Below are positions 55,249 to 64,000 of a stretch of 64,000 nucleotides of DNA, one piece after another. Numbering within the stretch: the first letter of the stretch is position 1; the number at the start of each line of letters is the position of its first letter. The notes under the pieces were generated by a model. That model worked only from the letters and a program-made list of their open reading frames with translations, was not told the DNA's origin and did not search any database. The translations under genes and the position numbers were made by a program. Source of the DNA: Pseudoalteromonas sp. MMG007 (lineage in GTDB: Bacteria > Pseudomonadota > Gammaproteobacteria > Enterobacterales > Alteromonadaceae); assembly GCF_018100985.1 (NCBI RefSeq), contig NZ_JAGJEI010000007.1, positions 1 to 64,000 on the forward strand, written 5' to 3'.

Positions 55249-57918
55249 TTAAGATGTAAGGTTATACAGCATTTCAATAAGCTCATTTTTTTCTATTGGC
55301 TTAGATACATAGCCGTCAAATAATTGTTTGTATATTTCTTTTTGCTCGGTAAATACATTCGCAGTTAATGCGATAACGATTTGCTCTTTATCAAGTACTT
55401 TAATTTGTTTACACGCTTCAAGACCATCCATTTTTGGCATTTGAATATCCATAAACATAATATCGGGCTTATGCAGCTTGTAAAGGGCAATAGCTTCTAG
55501 GCCATTATTGGCTATTACAATTGTTGCTTTAGTTGGTTCAAGCATCGCTGAGGCTACTAATTGGTTTATTTTATTATCTTCGGCTAATAAGATAACTTTT
55601 TTCGATAAATTCGGAAATTCTGCATTGCTTGTTTTTAATTCACTTTCTTCTACTTCAGCTTGCTCTAAAGGTAGGTAGACGTAAAACTGACTACCCGCAC
55701 CTAACTGGCTTAATACTTTTATTTCGCCATGCATTAAACTGATTAACGATTTCGTAATAGGTAAACCAAGGCCAGTACCACCAAATTCACGGGTGGTTGA
55801 TGTTTCTGCCTGTTCAAAGCGCTTAAATAACCGCTCTATAGCTTGCTCTGATATACCAATGCCGGTATCTGACACTCTACAACAGATTTTTTTTTCATCT
55901 GTTAGGCTAAATCTTACCGTAACACCGCCGTCAGAGGTAAACTTAATAGCGTTAGATATTAAGTTTAAAAATATTTGCCTTAATCTAACAGGGTCACCAA
56001 TCCAGAACTTATGCTTAATATTAATTTCAAATTTAAGGTATATATTTTTATCATGGGTTTGTACTGCTAAATCAGATTCTAAATGATGAATAAGCTCAAA
56101 TAAGTCAAAGGGTTTATGTTCAAGCGATAGTTTGCCTGCCTCAATTTTAGAAAAATCAAGAATATCGTTAATAATGGTTGTGAGCGCTCGGGTTGAATAC
56201 AATGACTTTTTTAAATATTCTTTCGATTTTTCATTAAGTGGCTGTTCTTGTAATAACTGCAAAGTACCAAGTATGCCGTTCATTGGAGTACGTATTTCGT
56301 GGCTCATGTTTGCTAAAAATTCAGATTTAGCTTGCGATGCTTGTTCAGCAAGTTCTTTAGCGTGACCGAGCGCTTGCTCGTGGTTAATTTGCTCAGTTAA
56401 ATCATACGCAATGCCTAAGTAGCCAACCGTATCTCCTTCGTTATTTAATAAAGAGGTTACGCTTAAATTGACTTGAATATGTTGCCCATTTTGAGTGACG
56501 TAAGTCCATTGATTAATATCTGGTGTAGTGGCTGTTGCTTTAATGGTTAGTACGTCCATACCTGCAGTAACAGGCATATTTAATTCTTTAGTAAGCAATG
56601 AGGCTTTGTTAATTAACTCTTCTTTTAAATGAAAAGTAATTGGGCTTTGGTTTCCTATAATATCATCGGCTTTATAACCTAATAATTTCTCAGCAGCAGG
56701 GTTAAATAAAGTCACAACCCCTTGTAAGTCAGTTGCAATAATTGAGTAACTAGCACTGTTTACAATACTGCGCTGTAACATGCTCATATCGGCTATTTCT
56801 TGCGTGCGCTGTTTAACTTCGCTTTCTAGTTTTAGGTTTGCTTGTTGTAACGCTAGTTTATTTTGTTTGGCTTGAAGCGCTTTTCTTTTAATTCTTTGGC
56901 TTCTTCTAAAAACAAATAGTTGTACTAAAAAAGCTAAAAACATAAAAATGACTGTAGCAAAAATGCCATTCACAGCCGCTTGATACCGCCCCTGCAAATG
57001 CAGATTTTTAATAAAAGCATCAGAGGCATTTATGGTAATTTTCCACGTTCTTCCCATTAAATGTATTATTTTAGTTAATTGGTAATCGTTAGTGTTGCTC
57101 TTAACGCCATAGCTAAAAAAATCGGTGTCTGAGTTTTTAGTTATATCACTTATTTTTAACTGGTTTTCATCAATATTAGAAAGTGAATTTAGGATCTTAT
57201 CAATTAATAAAGGTGAATAGGCCCAGCCTAAAAGCTCATTAAAACGCTGGCTTTTATCATCAGCAATAATAAGGTTTTTGTATATGGGTACTAATATTAG
57301 AAAGCCCTGATGCGAGAGTTTATTTGCTTGCACCAAAGTAAGTGGGGCCGTTAATTGTGTTTTATTGTTTATCGCGGCATTGAGAGCCGCTTGCCTTCGC
57401 ATAGTCTCTGAGCCGATATCTAACCCAATAGCTTTTAAGTTTTTTGGTTCAGGAAAAATATATTGAATTATAAAGTGTTCGTCTGTGGGGGCTGCGAGTG
57501 TATTTAAATTAAAAGTTTGATCGGGCCTATCGTTTTTTGCACTATTCAAAAATTTATCTAACTGCCCAGCGTTTACTTTTTTTATAAAGCCAATGCCATT
57601 AGCACTCGGAAATTCTTTAGCGTAATTTTGACTGGCAGAATAGTTATAAATGGCTTGATAGCTTAAGTTGTTAATGCCTATGCCGTGAACAAATCCTTTT
57701 AGTCCATATAGCCCATACTGATATAAATCGAGCCTGCCTACTATACCTTTAGAGAGCGAGGTAAGGCGGTTATTGAGCGCATTATTAATTTTATTATCAA
57801 TGAATTCTTGATGTTTAATATGAGCAAAATAAGTCAGTACACTTCCTGCAGCTAATATAATTATATGCGTAAGCAGTGAGATTAATAACCCCTTATTAAC
57901 CAGGCGTGCTTGCGTCAT
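55249..57918 (-). CDS. CHASE-PAS hybrid sensor histidine kinase
   Basis: 889 residues. An N-terminal span and a periplasmic CHASE-type domain (about 40-310, including GIGFIKK) are followed by a second span (about 315-335) and a coiled linker. A PAS domain (about 380-510) precedes HisKA with SHEIRTPMNG, the HATPase domain (NLISNAIKFT, DTGIGI, GGTGLGLPI) and a C-terminal receiver (AEDNKIN, phospho-acceptor Asp in IMFMDIQMPKMDG, Lys in YVSKP). CHASE suggests a small extracellular ligand. There is no HPt domain and no partner regulator adjacent, so output is through an unlinked phosphorelay. Confidence 0.92.
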   Translation of the reverse strand: MTQARLVNKGLLISLLTHIIILAAGSVLTYFAHIKHQEFIDNKINNALNNRLTSLSKGIVGRLDLYQYGLYGLKGFVHGIGINNLSYQAIYNYSASQNYAKEFPSANGIGFIKKVNAGQLDKFLNSAKNDRPDQTFNLNTLAAPTDEHFIIQYIFPEPKNLKAIGLDIGSETMRRQAALNAAINNKTQLTAPLTLVQANKLSHQGFLILVPIYKNLIIADDKSQRFNELLGWAYSPLLIDKILNSLSNIDENQLKISDITKNSDTDFFSYGVKSNTNDYQLTKIIHLMGRTWKITINASDAFIKNLHLQGRYQAAVNGIFATVIFMFLAFLVQLFVFRRSQRIKRKALQAKQNKLALQQANLKLESEVKQRTQEIADMSMLQRSIVNSASYSIIATDLQGVVTLFNPAAEKLLGYKADDIIGNQSPITFHLKEELINKASLLTKELNMPVTAGMDVLTIKATATTPDINQWTYVTQNGQHIQVNLSVTSLLNNEGDTVGYLGIAYDLTEQINHEQALGHAKELAEQASQAKSEFLANMSHEIRTPMNGILGTLQLLQEQPLNEKSKEYLKKSLYSTRALTTIINDILDFSKIEAGKLSLEHKPFDLFELIHHLESDLAVQTHDKNIYLKFEINIKHKFWIGDPVRLRQIFLNLISNAIKFTSDGGVTVRFSLTDEKKICCRVSDTGIGISEQAIERLFKRFEQAETSTTREFGGTGLGLPITKSLISLMHGEIKVLSQLGAGSQFYVYLPLEQAEVEESELKTSNAEFPNLSKKVILLAEDNKINQLVASAMLEPTKATIVIANNGLEAIALYKLHKPDIMFMDIQMPKMDGLEACKQIKVLDKEQIVIALTANVFTEQKEIYKQLFDGYVSKPIEKNELIEMLYNLTS

Positions 57919-58324
57919 TAATCAATCCTTTTGTATGGGTAGTAGTAGGCGTGTTTCTATTTTAATACTGTAATAAATATAGCACTTTATAGAGAGGATA
58001 CAACTTTGTTCTTAATTAAAAATTTATATATTTAAGAGTAGCTTGGCGACTTATTAGCTAAAAATTAATCTTTTTTCAATGTTAAGGGGTTTACCGAGAC
58101 CTTTGCTATAAGTAGGCAGTTACAGCGACATACAGATTACCTAAGAGGATCAGGCGCTAACAATTTAGGTTGAAGTTACGGTTATATGCTTAATTTATAA
58201 AAGTTTAGACTAACAGTCCCTAACTTCCTTAAAAAGTAAACTATAGTTTTAGCTTAATAGGTAAAGATTTACACGTCTAAGTGCACTAAAAAATCGTAGT
58301 TTAAATAAATAAGCGGGATAAGTT
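57919..58324. other. intergenic region between the divergent kinase and porin genes
   Basis: About 406 bp, AT-rich, holding the promoters of the hybrid kinase and the OprD-like porin. I see no RNA gene, repeat or open frame that I can support. Confidence 0.4.
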
Positions 58325-59650
58325 ATGGCTAAACAGAACGTTAAATTATCAGCAGTAATGAGTGCATGGCTAACATGTATTGCTATTCCCGCGTATGCAG
58401 ATATCAATGTTCTTACAAAGCAGGATGAACTTAATATCAAGCTTAGAGCAATTTATTTTGATCGTGATTACGAGAACAACACCAGTGACGATTCAACCTT
58501 TGCACAAGGAATAGAGATCAATTACAAATCAGGCTATCTTAAAGGTTTGATTAGTGTGGGCGCATCTACTTACACAGTTCTAAATTATAACTCTACTGGC
58601 AGTGCACAAAATAATATTTTACCCGCAGGCAGCGAAAAAGGTGGCGTTGACGATAGCTTTTCTAAATTTGGGCAATACTTTATTAACTTTAAATTAGGTA
58701 ATGCAGGACATATAAAAGTAGGCGGACAAAAAACCAAAAGCATGCTGCTAAAAAGTTCTGGAAGTCGCGCTATTCCAAATTCGTTTAGAGGTGTATTTGG
58801 TGATTACAAAACAGGTAATACCAAAGTATTTGGTTATGCATACGATAAATGGAGCCGCCGCCATGATGATAAGTGGGAGGACTTTTCTACTGATCAATCA
58901 AATAAAGGTGCTATAAGCGTAATTTGGGGGCTAGGTGCAAGTTATGAAAAAGATAGGTTAAAAATTAATGCTGAATATTTAAACTCTCACGACTATTTAA
59001 GTAAATTAGGCTTTAAAGTTAGTTACGAACTTGAGCTTGAACAAAGTAAACTAACACTTTCAAGTGGTGTGTTTACCTCAAAAGACAACGGTGACTTGTT
59101 TGTAACTGGTGCAGAGGGCGGGGATTTAGATGATGAAGACGCACCTGGCGCTATTATAGGACTAACTAAAAGTGAAAATGATGGTTTAGCTTACTACCTT
59201 GATGCTAATTGGGAAAAAGATATTTGGGATGTTGGAGCAGCGTTTACTAAAGTGCGTGATGCATGGATAGAGGATAGCTTTAACGGTGATCACGGCACTA
59301 ACCCATTTCCTACACGGTCATTAATTGGAGCGGATTTAACAAATCAAAATGAGGCAACCTGGCAAGCCCGCTTAGGTATTAACTTACAAGCTGTTGCGCC
59401 AGGTTTAACAACTAAACTTTACTATACAAGTGGTAGCAACGCTGAAAACTCGTCTTTAGGTAAAGTAGGCGGTACCGCTGATGAAAAATACTGGGCTATA
59501 GATACCCGTTACAAAGTGGCCGCAGTAAAAGGTTTAAGTCTACGCTGGATGTTTGTTGATTATAGTACCGACGAAACCGGAAATGTTGATGGTGTTAAAG
59601 GAGATAGAGCTGATCATCGAGCTTACGTAGATTACACATTTAAATTTTAA
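58325..59650 (+). CDS. OprD-family outer-membrane porin
   Basis: 441 residues with a signal peptide (cleaved near AYAD) and a mature part of alternating beta strands ending in Phe (YVDYTFKF), the outer-membrane C-terminal signature. LRAIYFDRDYENN, FAQGIEINYKSGYLKGLISVG and RAIPNSFRGVFG resemble the OprD/basic-amino-acid-channel family, 18-stranded substrate-selective porins for amino acids, peptides or organic acids. The substrate is not readable. A terminator follows. Confidence 0.82.
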   Translation: MAKQNVKLSAVMSAWLTCIAIPAYADINVLTKQDELNIKLRAIYFDRDYENNTSDDSTFAQGIEINYKSGYLKGLISVGASTYTVLNYNSTGSAQNNILPAGSEKGGVDDSFSKFGQYFINFKLGNAGHIKVGGQKTKSMLLKSSGSRAIPNSFRGVFGDYKTGNTKVFGYAYDKWSRRHDDKWEDFSTDQSNKGAISVIWGLGASYEKDRLKINAEYLNSHDYLSKLGFKVSYELELEQSKLTLSSGVFTSKDNGDLFVTGAEGGDLDDEDAPGAIIGLTKSENDGLAYYLDANWEKDIWDVGAAFTKVRDAWIEDSFNGDHGTNPFPTRSLIGADLTNQNEATWQARLGINLQAVAPGLTTKLYYTSGSNAENSSLGKVGGTADEKYWAIDTRYKVAAVKGLSLRWMFVDYSTDETGNVDGVKGDRADHRAYVDYTFKF

Positions 59651-59737
59651 AATAACCTTAAAAGTAAGACTACCCGCAAGTACAAAATGGCAAAGCTGTG
59701 ACTATGGCTTATTTAAATTTTAAAAAGCAGATATAAC

Positions 59738-59766
59738 AAACGCGGCTATTTTAAAGCCGCGTTTAT
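59738..59766. terminator. terminator between convergent genes
   Basis: A perfect 10-bp stem AAACGCGGCT / AGCCGCGTTT lies between the porin and DUF2750 genes. A and T runs on both sides suit bidirectional use. Confidence 0.75.
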
Positions 59767-59792
59767 AAACTAATTAAAGTTATGCTGGTTAC

Positions 59793-60182
59793 TTAGTATT
59801 TTTTCTTTGGTGCTTTTAGCTGTTTTTCAAATTCGTCAGGAAATAAAATAGTGCCGTCGTCTTCCTCGGTTGGGAATACAGCGATAAGTAAGTCGTCTTC
59901 TTCAAGGCCTGGTGTCCAGCGGCTAAACCAATCTACGGTTGGGATTGCTTTTGGCGTACAGCCTTCCCATTCACCCGTGGCCCATGCCTGGGCAAATTCG
60001 CGCGTTGGCCACACAGGTACGCAATCGTCGTCTTCGTTGGTAAGCATAACGCAGCCATCGTCATCATTTAAAATCCATACTTGCTTGTATTGCTGCACGG
60101 TTTCGAACATAAACGCGAGTCGCTTTTTTGCGCCAAGGCCTAAAATTACTGCTTGTTGTTCGGTTGCATTTTCGCTCGTCAT
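59793..60182 (-). CDS. DUF2750 domain-containing protein
   Basis: 129 residues, acidic and soluble. VWILNDDDGCVMLTNEDDDCVPVWPTREFAQAWATGEW is the typical DUF2750 pattern (a reported Sm-like or YrhB-like small fold of unknown role). It is a single gene. Confidence 0.8.
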   Translation of the reverse strand: MTSENATEQQAVILGLGAKKRLAFMFETVQQYKQVWILNDDDGCVMLTNEDDDCVPVWPTREFAQAWATGEWEGCTPKAIPTVDWFSRWTPGLEEDDLLIAVFPTEEDDGTILFPDEFEKQLKAPKKKY

Positions 60183-60409
60183 GATTGGCTCACTCTAGTT
60201 GCTATCGATTATTAATGTATAGCGTACAAGTATATCGAGTTATATGACAGAGTGTTGAAAAGTTACTATTTAATTTCATCCTCGCAGATCTAATTTAAGT
60301 ATTGATCAGTATATGTTCCCATAAATTTGAGCGATCATTCAAAATTACTCTTGAATGTATTTTAAAAGACCTCATCTCATACACATACTTTAAAGAAGGA
60401 TTGAAAAGA

Positions 60410-61453
60410 ATGACTACTGATTTACTTTCACCGTTTAAACTAAACGACACACTTGAGCTTCAAAATCGTGTACTTATGGCGCCTTTAACACGCTGTATGG
60501 CCGATGATAATTTAGTGCCTACTCAAGATATGGTTGAATATTATGCTCGCCGCGCACAAACAGGTTTAATTATTAGCGAAGCCACTATTATTCGCCCAGA
60601 TGCGCAAGGTTACCCAAATACACCAGGGTTATTTACCAGTGAGCAAATTCAAGGTTGGAAGAAAGTAACTGATGCAGTGCATGCCAATGGTGGCAAAATG
60701 TTTGCACAACTTTGGCATGTTGGCCGTGTTGCGCATCCTCACTTTTTTGATGGTGATGTATTGGCACCATCGGCAATTGGCGTGGAAGGCTCAGTACCAC
60801 GTATGCGTGAGCTTACTTACATTACGCCAAAAGCTGCAACAACTGACGATATAAAATCGCTGGTTGCAGATTTTGCCAAAGCCGCCGAAAACGCAATGGA
60901 AGCAGGTTTTGATGGCGTAGAAATTCACGGCGCAAATGGTTACCTAATTGACCAGTTTTTACATTATGAGGCTAATGTACGTGAAGATGAATATGGCCAA
61001 ACACCAGAAAATATGTCGCGTTTTGCACTAGAAGTAACGGATGCTGTTATTGCTGCAGTGGGTAATGAGCGCACTGCATTAAGGTTAACTCCAGGCGCTT
61101 ATTTTAATATGAGCGAAGATAGCCGCGATAAAGCCGTATTTGATTACCTATTACCAGAGCTTGAAAAAAGAGATCTAGCGTATTTACACGGCGGTATATT
61201 TGACGACAGCACGCGTTTTGACTCTTTAGAGGGCAAAACAACGTCTGAATTTTTAAGAGCTGGCTATAAAGGTACGTTAGTTGGCGTAGGTAGCTACAGT
61301 TTTGAAACTGCGAAAGAGGCAATTAACGATGCTAAGTTTGATTTAATCGCCATTGGACGCCCGCTAATTGCTAATCCAGACTATATTAGCAAAGTTGCAA
61401 ACAACGAAGAGCTTGTTGCTTATAACGACGAAATGCTCGCTAAACTGATTTAA
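60410..61453 (+). CDS. old yellow enzyme family alkene reductase
   Basis: 347 residues from ATG 60410, with AAGGA upstream; the longer frame from 60302 has no ribosome-binding site. It is an FMN TIM barrel of the NemA/xenobiotic-reductase type: MAPLTRCMAD at the N terminus, WHVGRVAHP, HGANGYLIDQFLH (His-x-x-Asn substrate pair) and IAIGRPLIANPDY. It reduces activated C=C bonds or nitro compounds with NAD(P)H. The usual repressor gene nemR is not adjacent. Confidence 0.93.
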   Translation: MTTDLLSPFKLNDTLELQNRVLMAPLTRCMADDNLVPTQDMVEYYARRAQTGLIISEATIIRPDAQGYPNTPGLFTSEQIQGWKKVTDAVHANGGKMFAQLWHVGRVAHPHFFDGDVLAPSAIGVEGSVPRMRELTYITPKAATTDDIKSLVADFAKAAENAMEAGFDGVEIHGANGYLIDQFLHYEANVREDEYGQTPENMSRFALEVTDAVIAAVGNERTALRLTPGAYFNMSEDSRDKAVFDYLLPELEKRDLAYLHGGIFDDSTRFDSLEGKTTSEFLRAGYKGTLVGVGSYSFETAKEAINDAKFDLIAIGRPLIANPDYISKVANNEELVAYNDEMLAKLI

Positions 61454-61473
61454 AATAGTTTAGTTTTAAGTAA

Positions 61474-61503
61474 GTCAGCCTAGGATTTAAGTTCTAGGCT
61501 GAC
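61474..61503. terminator. hairpin after the OYE gene
   Basis: A perfect 10-bp stem GTCAGCCTAG / CTAGGCTGAC has a 10-nt loop and lacks a T tract. Confidence 0.5.
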
Positions 61504-61647
61504 ATCTCCACGACATAATTAAGCCATAAAACTCCCATAATTTTTTAACACCTCTGTCAATAAACTTCATTTTTGTTGTCATATTTCAAAACCATACTGT
61601 GCCCGCTTTCATAATTACTTTTAATAATTAAAACCAACGGGACAACA

Positions 61648-63921
61648 ATGTACGCTTTAACAAATAAATCAGTTTTGAGTATGGCAATTGCTATGGCCGT
61701 TTCATCAGCCGCTTATGCTAACGACAACGAAATAGAAGAAATAATCGTTACTGCCAAACCAACGAGTTACGCAAATAATGTGATTGAGCCAGCAATGCTT
61801 GAACAGCAAAGTACGGTGTCGAGTGTGTTATCAGTAATCGATAATTTACCAGGCATTAGCATAAATGAAGGTGATGCATTTGGTGGCGATGATTGGTCAA
61901 CAACCATTACTATGCGCGGTTTTAGTATTGATTCAAACCAGCAGCAATTAGGGATGACTGTTGATGGTATTCCTAATGGTGGCTCAAACTACGGCGGGGG
62001 TGCTAAAGCTAACCGTTACCTTGAAACCGAAAACCTCGCTACCGTAGAAGTAGGTCAAGGTACATCTGATATTAAATCGGCCTCGCTTGAAGCGCTAGGC
62101 GGTACATTTAACTTTGTAAGTAAAGCGCCAAGCCTTGATAAAAGCACCACTTTTGCTTACACCTCAGGTAGCCATGATGCAACTCGTTACTATTTTAAAC
62201 ACGAAACCGGCACTATTTTTGACAATACACAAGCGTATGTAAGTTACTCGCAAACTGATACCAGCCGCTGGATTGGCTCGGGTAGTAATGGGGGGAAAGA
62301 CAACCAACACGCAGAGCTTAAATTTGTAACAACGCTTACAGATTTAACCATTACAGGGCGTTTATCTTACGATGATGTAAGCGAGACTAACTACAATAGT
62401 GTAAGCCTTGAGCAATTTGAACAAACACCCGAGTGGGATCAGCTAACATGGAACTGGACAGGCGTACCACATTACGACCAAATGTTTGCCGAGGGCTGGG
62501 GTACGCTTCGTGAAAATACCTTAGCGTATTTAAAGTTTGAATATGCGCTTTCGCCAACATCGCTTATTACAGTAAGCCCTTATTATCATAATAACTCGGG
62601 CCGGGGCGATTGGATCCCTCCTTATTTAACAACGCCCGTAGATGAAAACGGCAACCCAACGACCGAGGGCGGCACTAACGCGCTCTCGTATGGTTTTGTA
62701 GATAGCGATGGCAATGCATTTGCGCCAAATGAGGGCTGTACGGCAAGCTTAAGCTGGCCGTGGGAGTCGGGCCCTGGTTTAAACCCTGCGTGTTACGATG
62801 ATACAGCAACTCCTGTTATGTCGTACCGTCATACACATTATAAAAAAGACCGCTTAGGTGTAACAGCTAACTACCAAGCTACCTTTGGCATGCACGATAT
62901 AGAAGCCGGTTTTTGGTATGAGCAAAGCAACCGTGATGAATCACGCGATTGGCACAAAGTGATTAATGCCAGCATTTACCACCATTTTGATAGCACACCG
63001 TACTGGACGCAGTATAAAAATACGTTTGAGACCGACACGCTAAAATGGTACGCGCAAGATTCAATGGCGCTTGGCGATTTTACGCTTAACTTAGGTGTTA
63101 AAAAGTACCTTGTTGATATTGAAAAGTACGACCATTACCAAAATGCCACAACAGCTAAAGTTAATAGCGACTCTGACGTGTTATTTAGTGGCGGTATTTT
63201 GTATCAATTAAATAATTCAACCGAGTTATTTGCCAGTTACAGTGAAAACTTTGCAGCCATAAAAGACGGTGTACTTGAGCGCGATAGCTCTGATTTATCA
63301 GCCATTGAGCCAGAAACCGCTGAAAACATTGACCTAGGTGTACGCTATCAAAACGACGCGCTAAAACTCACGGCAACAGCGTACTCAATAGAATTTGATA
63401 ACCGCATAACCTTTATAGCACCGGGTAGCGATACCGGCGGTATTGATTACACCATAGGTACAAATGGCTCTTACTTAAATGTAGGCGGTATTGAATCAAA
63501 AGGTTTAGAACTAGCGGCAAGTTATATGCTTAACGCGCAGTGGAGCGTATACAGCTCGTACACGAATAATGACTCAGAGTACAAAGGCGATGCACCAGGG
63601 TTTGAAGCAGGTGAAAAAGTAATAGACTCAGTTGATGACTTGTTTGTGCTCTCTACAGACTACTACAGCGGCGATTTTCGTTTTGGGCTATCGGCTAAAT
63701 ACACTGGTGAGCGAGGAGATGTTGATGGCTACACTGTGGTTGATTTAAATGCCGGTTACTCAGCTGATGTAAATGCAGGGCCATTTAAAGCGCTAGATAT
63801 TGCCTTTGTGGTATATAACATTACTGATGAAAGCTATTTAGCGGGCGGTACTGGCAACGGGAGTACTTATTATATTGGTGCGCCTCGTACGGCAGCGGTT
63901 ACGCTTACTGCTACTTTTTAA
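61648..63921 (+). CDS. TonB-dependent outer-membrane receptor
   Basis: 757 residues. The signal peptide ends at AYAND. A TonB-box-like EEIIVTAK (about 29-36) is followed by a plug domain (about 45-180, TMRGFSIDSNQQQLGMTVDGIP) and a 22-stranded barrel ending in VTLTATF. It takes up a siderophore or other large substrate using TonB energy. Asp/Asn/Gly-rich extracellular loops are long. The ligand cannot be assigned; no transport partner genes are adjacent, and no Fur box is evident by eye. Confidence 0.92.
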   Translation: MYALTNKSVLSMAIAMAVSSAAYANDNEIEEIIVTAKPTSYANNVIEPAMLEQQSTVSSVLSVIDNLPGISINEGDAFGGDDWSTTITMRGFSIDSNQQQLGMTVDGIPNGGSNYGGGAKANRYLETENLATVEVGQGTSDIKSASLEALGGTFNFVSKAPSLDKSTTFAYTSGSHDATRYYFKHETGTIFDNTQAYVSYSQTDTSRWIGSGSNGGKDNQHAELKFVTTLTDLTITGRLSYDDVSETNYNSVSLEQFEQTPEWDQLTWNWTGVPHYDQMFAEGWGTLRENTLAYLKFEYALSPTSLITVSPYYHNNSGRGDWIPPYLTTPVDENGNPTTEGGTNALSYGFVDSDGNAFAPNEGCTASLSWPWESGPGLNPACYDDTATPVMSYRHTHYKKDRLGVTANYQATFGMHDIEAGFWYEQSNRDESRDWHKVINASIYHHFDSTPYWTQYKNTFETDTLKWYAQDSMALGDFTLNLGVKKYLVDIEKYDHYQNATTAKVNSDSDVLFSGGILYQLNNSTELFASYSENFAAIKDGVLERDSSDLSAIEPETAENIDLGVRYQNDALKLTATAYSIEFDNRITFIAPGSDTGGIDYTIGTNGSYLNVGGIESKGLELAASYMLNAQWSVYSSYTNNDSEYKGDAPGFEAGEKVIDSVDDLFVLSTDYYSGDFRFGLSAKYTGERGDVDGYTVVDLNAGYSADVNAGPFKALDIAFVVYNITDESYLAGGTGNGSTYYIGAPRTAAVTLTATF

Positions 63922-63938
63922 GTAAACAAAACTGTTTT

Positions 63939-63965
63939 AAGCCCATCACTGATGGGCTTTTTATA
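63939..63965 (+). terminator. Rho-independent terminator after the TonB-dependent receptor
   Basis: A 10-bp stem AAGCCCATCA / TGATGGGCTT is followed by T residues. Confidence 0.9.
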
Positions 63966-64000
63966 TTTATAGTCGAGTTCGAACTAGGGTGTTTGCACGA

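Noticed and set aside
58249-58440. 63-codon minus-strand frame overlapping the porin start
   Set aside because: It overlaps the signal peptide of a clear porin gene and has no supporting features.

Overview
The window looks like chromosome of a marine gammaproteobacterium of the order Alteromonadales, most likely Pseudoalteromonas. The DNA is AT-rich. It carries enterobacteria-like core operons (pheST-ihfA, ruvCAB, tolQRAB-pal-cpoB) next to families typical of this order: DUF2066-hda, DUF2989, a 480-residue GAPDH, an OprD-like porin, many lipoproteins and TonB-dependent transport. The genus is inferred from gene content and protein resemblance, not from a search.

Layout. 1-6 kb: DUF2066 protein, hda, pheS, pheT, ihfA (replication control, translation, DNA bending). 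6-15.7 kb: DUF2989 lipoprotein, long GAPDH, cytosolic M14 carboxypeptidase, AGCS Na+/amino-acid symporter, then zinc-ribbon protein, YeaC, large DUF349 protein and YceB-like lipoprotein. 15.7-20 kb: an ABC1/UbiB kinase, then a PAS/sigma-54 activator and a CcoG-like iron-sulfur membrane protein. The activator and ccoG appear to form one circuit: TCGCGA dyads lie at both ends of the regulator gene, and a good -24/-12 promoter precedes ccoG. 20-31.7 kb: small lipoproteins, an M14/AstE-type peptidase, a helicase IV gene whose zinc-ribbon tail is cut off by an in-frame UGA, an EAL protein, a zinc phospholipase C-like protein, a cyanophycinase-like protein and a 150-bp MITE-like element.

31.9-40.4 kb is an integrated element in the 3' end of tRNA-Pro(GGG). 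It is bounded by a 45-bp tRNA-derived repeat and carries repeated GTGCGATAAA boxes near both ends. It holds a P4-type integrase, a RloA/RloB pair (AbiL/PARIS-like presumed phage defence), a second short tyrosine recombinase with a small HTH protein, about 600 bp of DNA that can fold into two large forked structures, an AlpA-like HTH protein, a primase-polymerase-like replication protein and a membrane protein. This is the most unusual part of the window and resembles a phage satellite or an integrative mobilizable element.

40.4-64 kb returns to core genome: tesA/ybbA/ybbP, ruvCAB, a 955-bp gap where ybgC would be expected, tolQRAB-pal-cpoB, a tandem array of eight tRNA-Lys(UUU) genes, nadA, tRNA-Ser(GGA), a CHASE/PAS hybrid histidine kinase, an OprD-like porin, a DUF2750 protein, an old-yellow-enzyme reductase and a TonB-dependent receptor.
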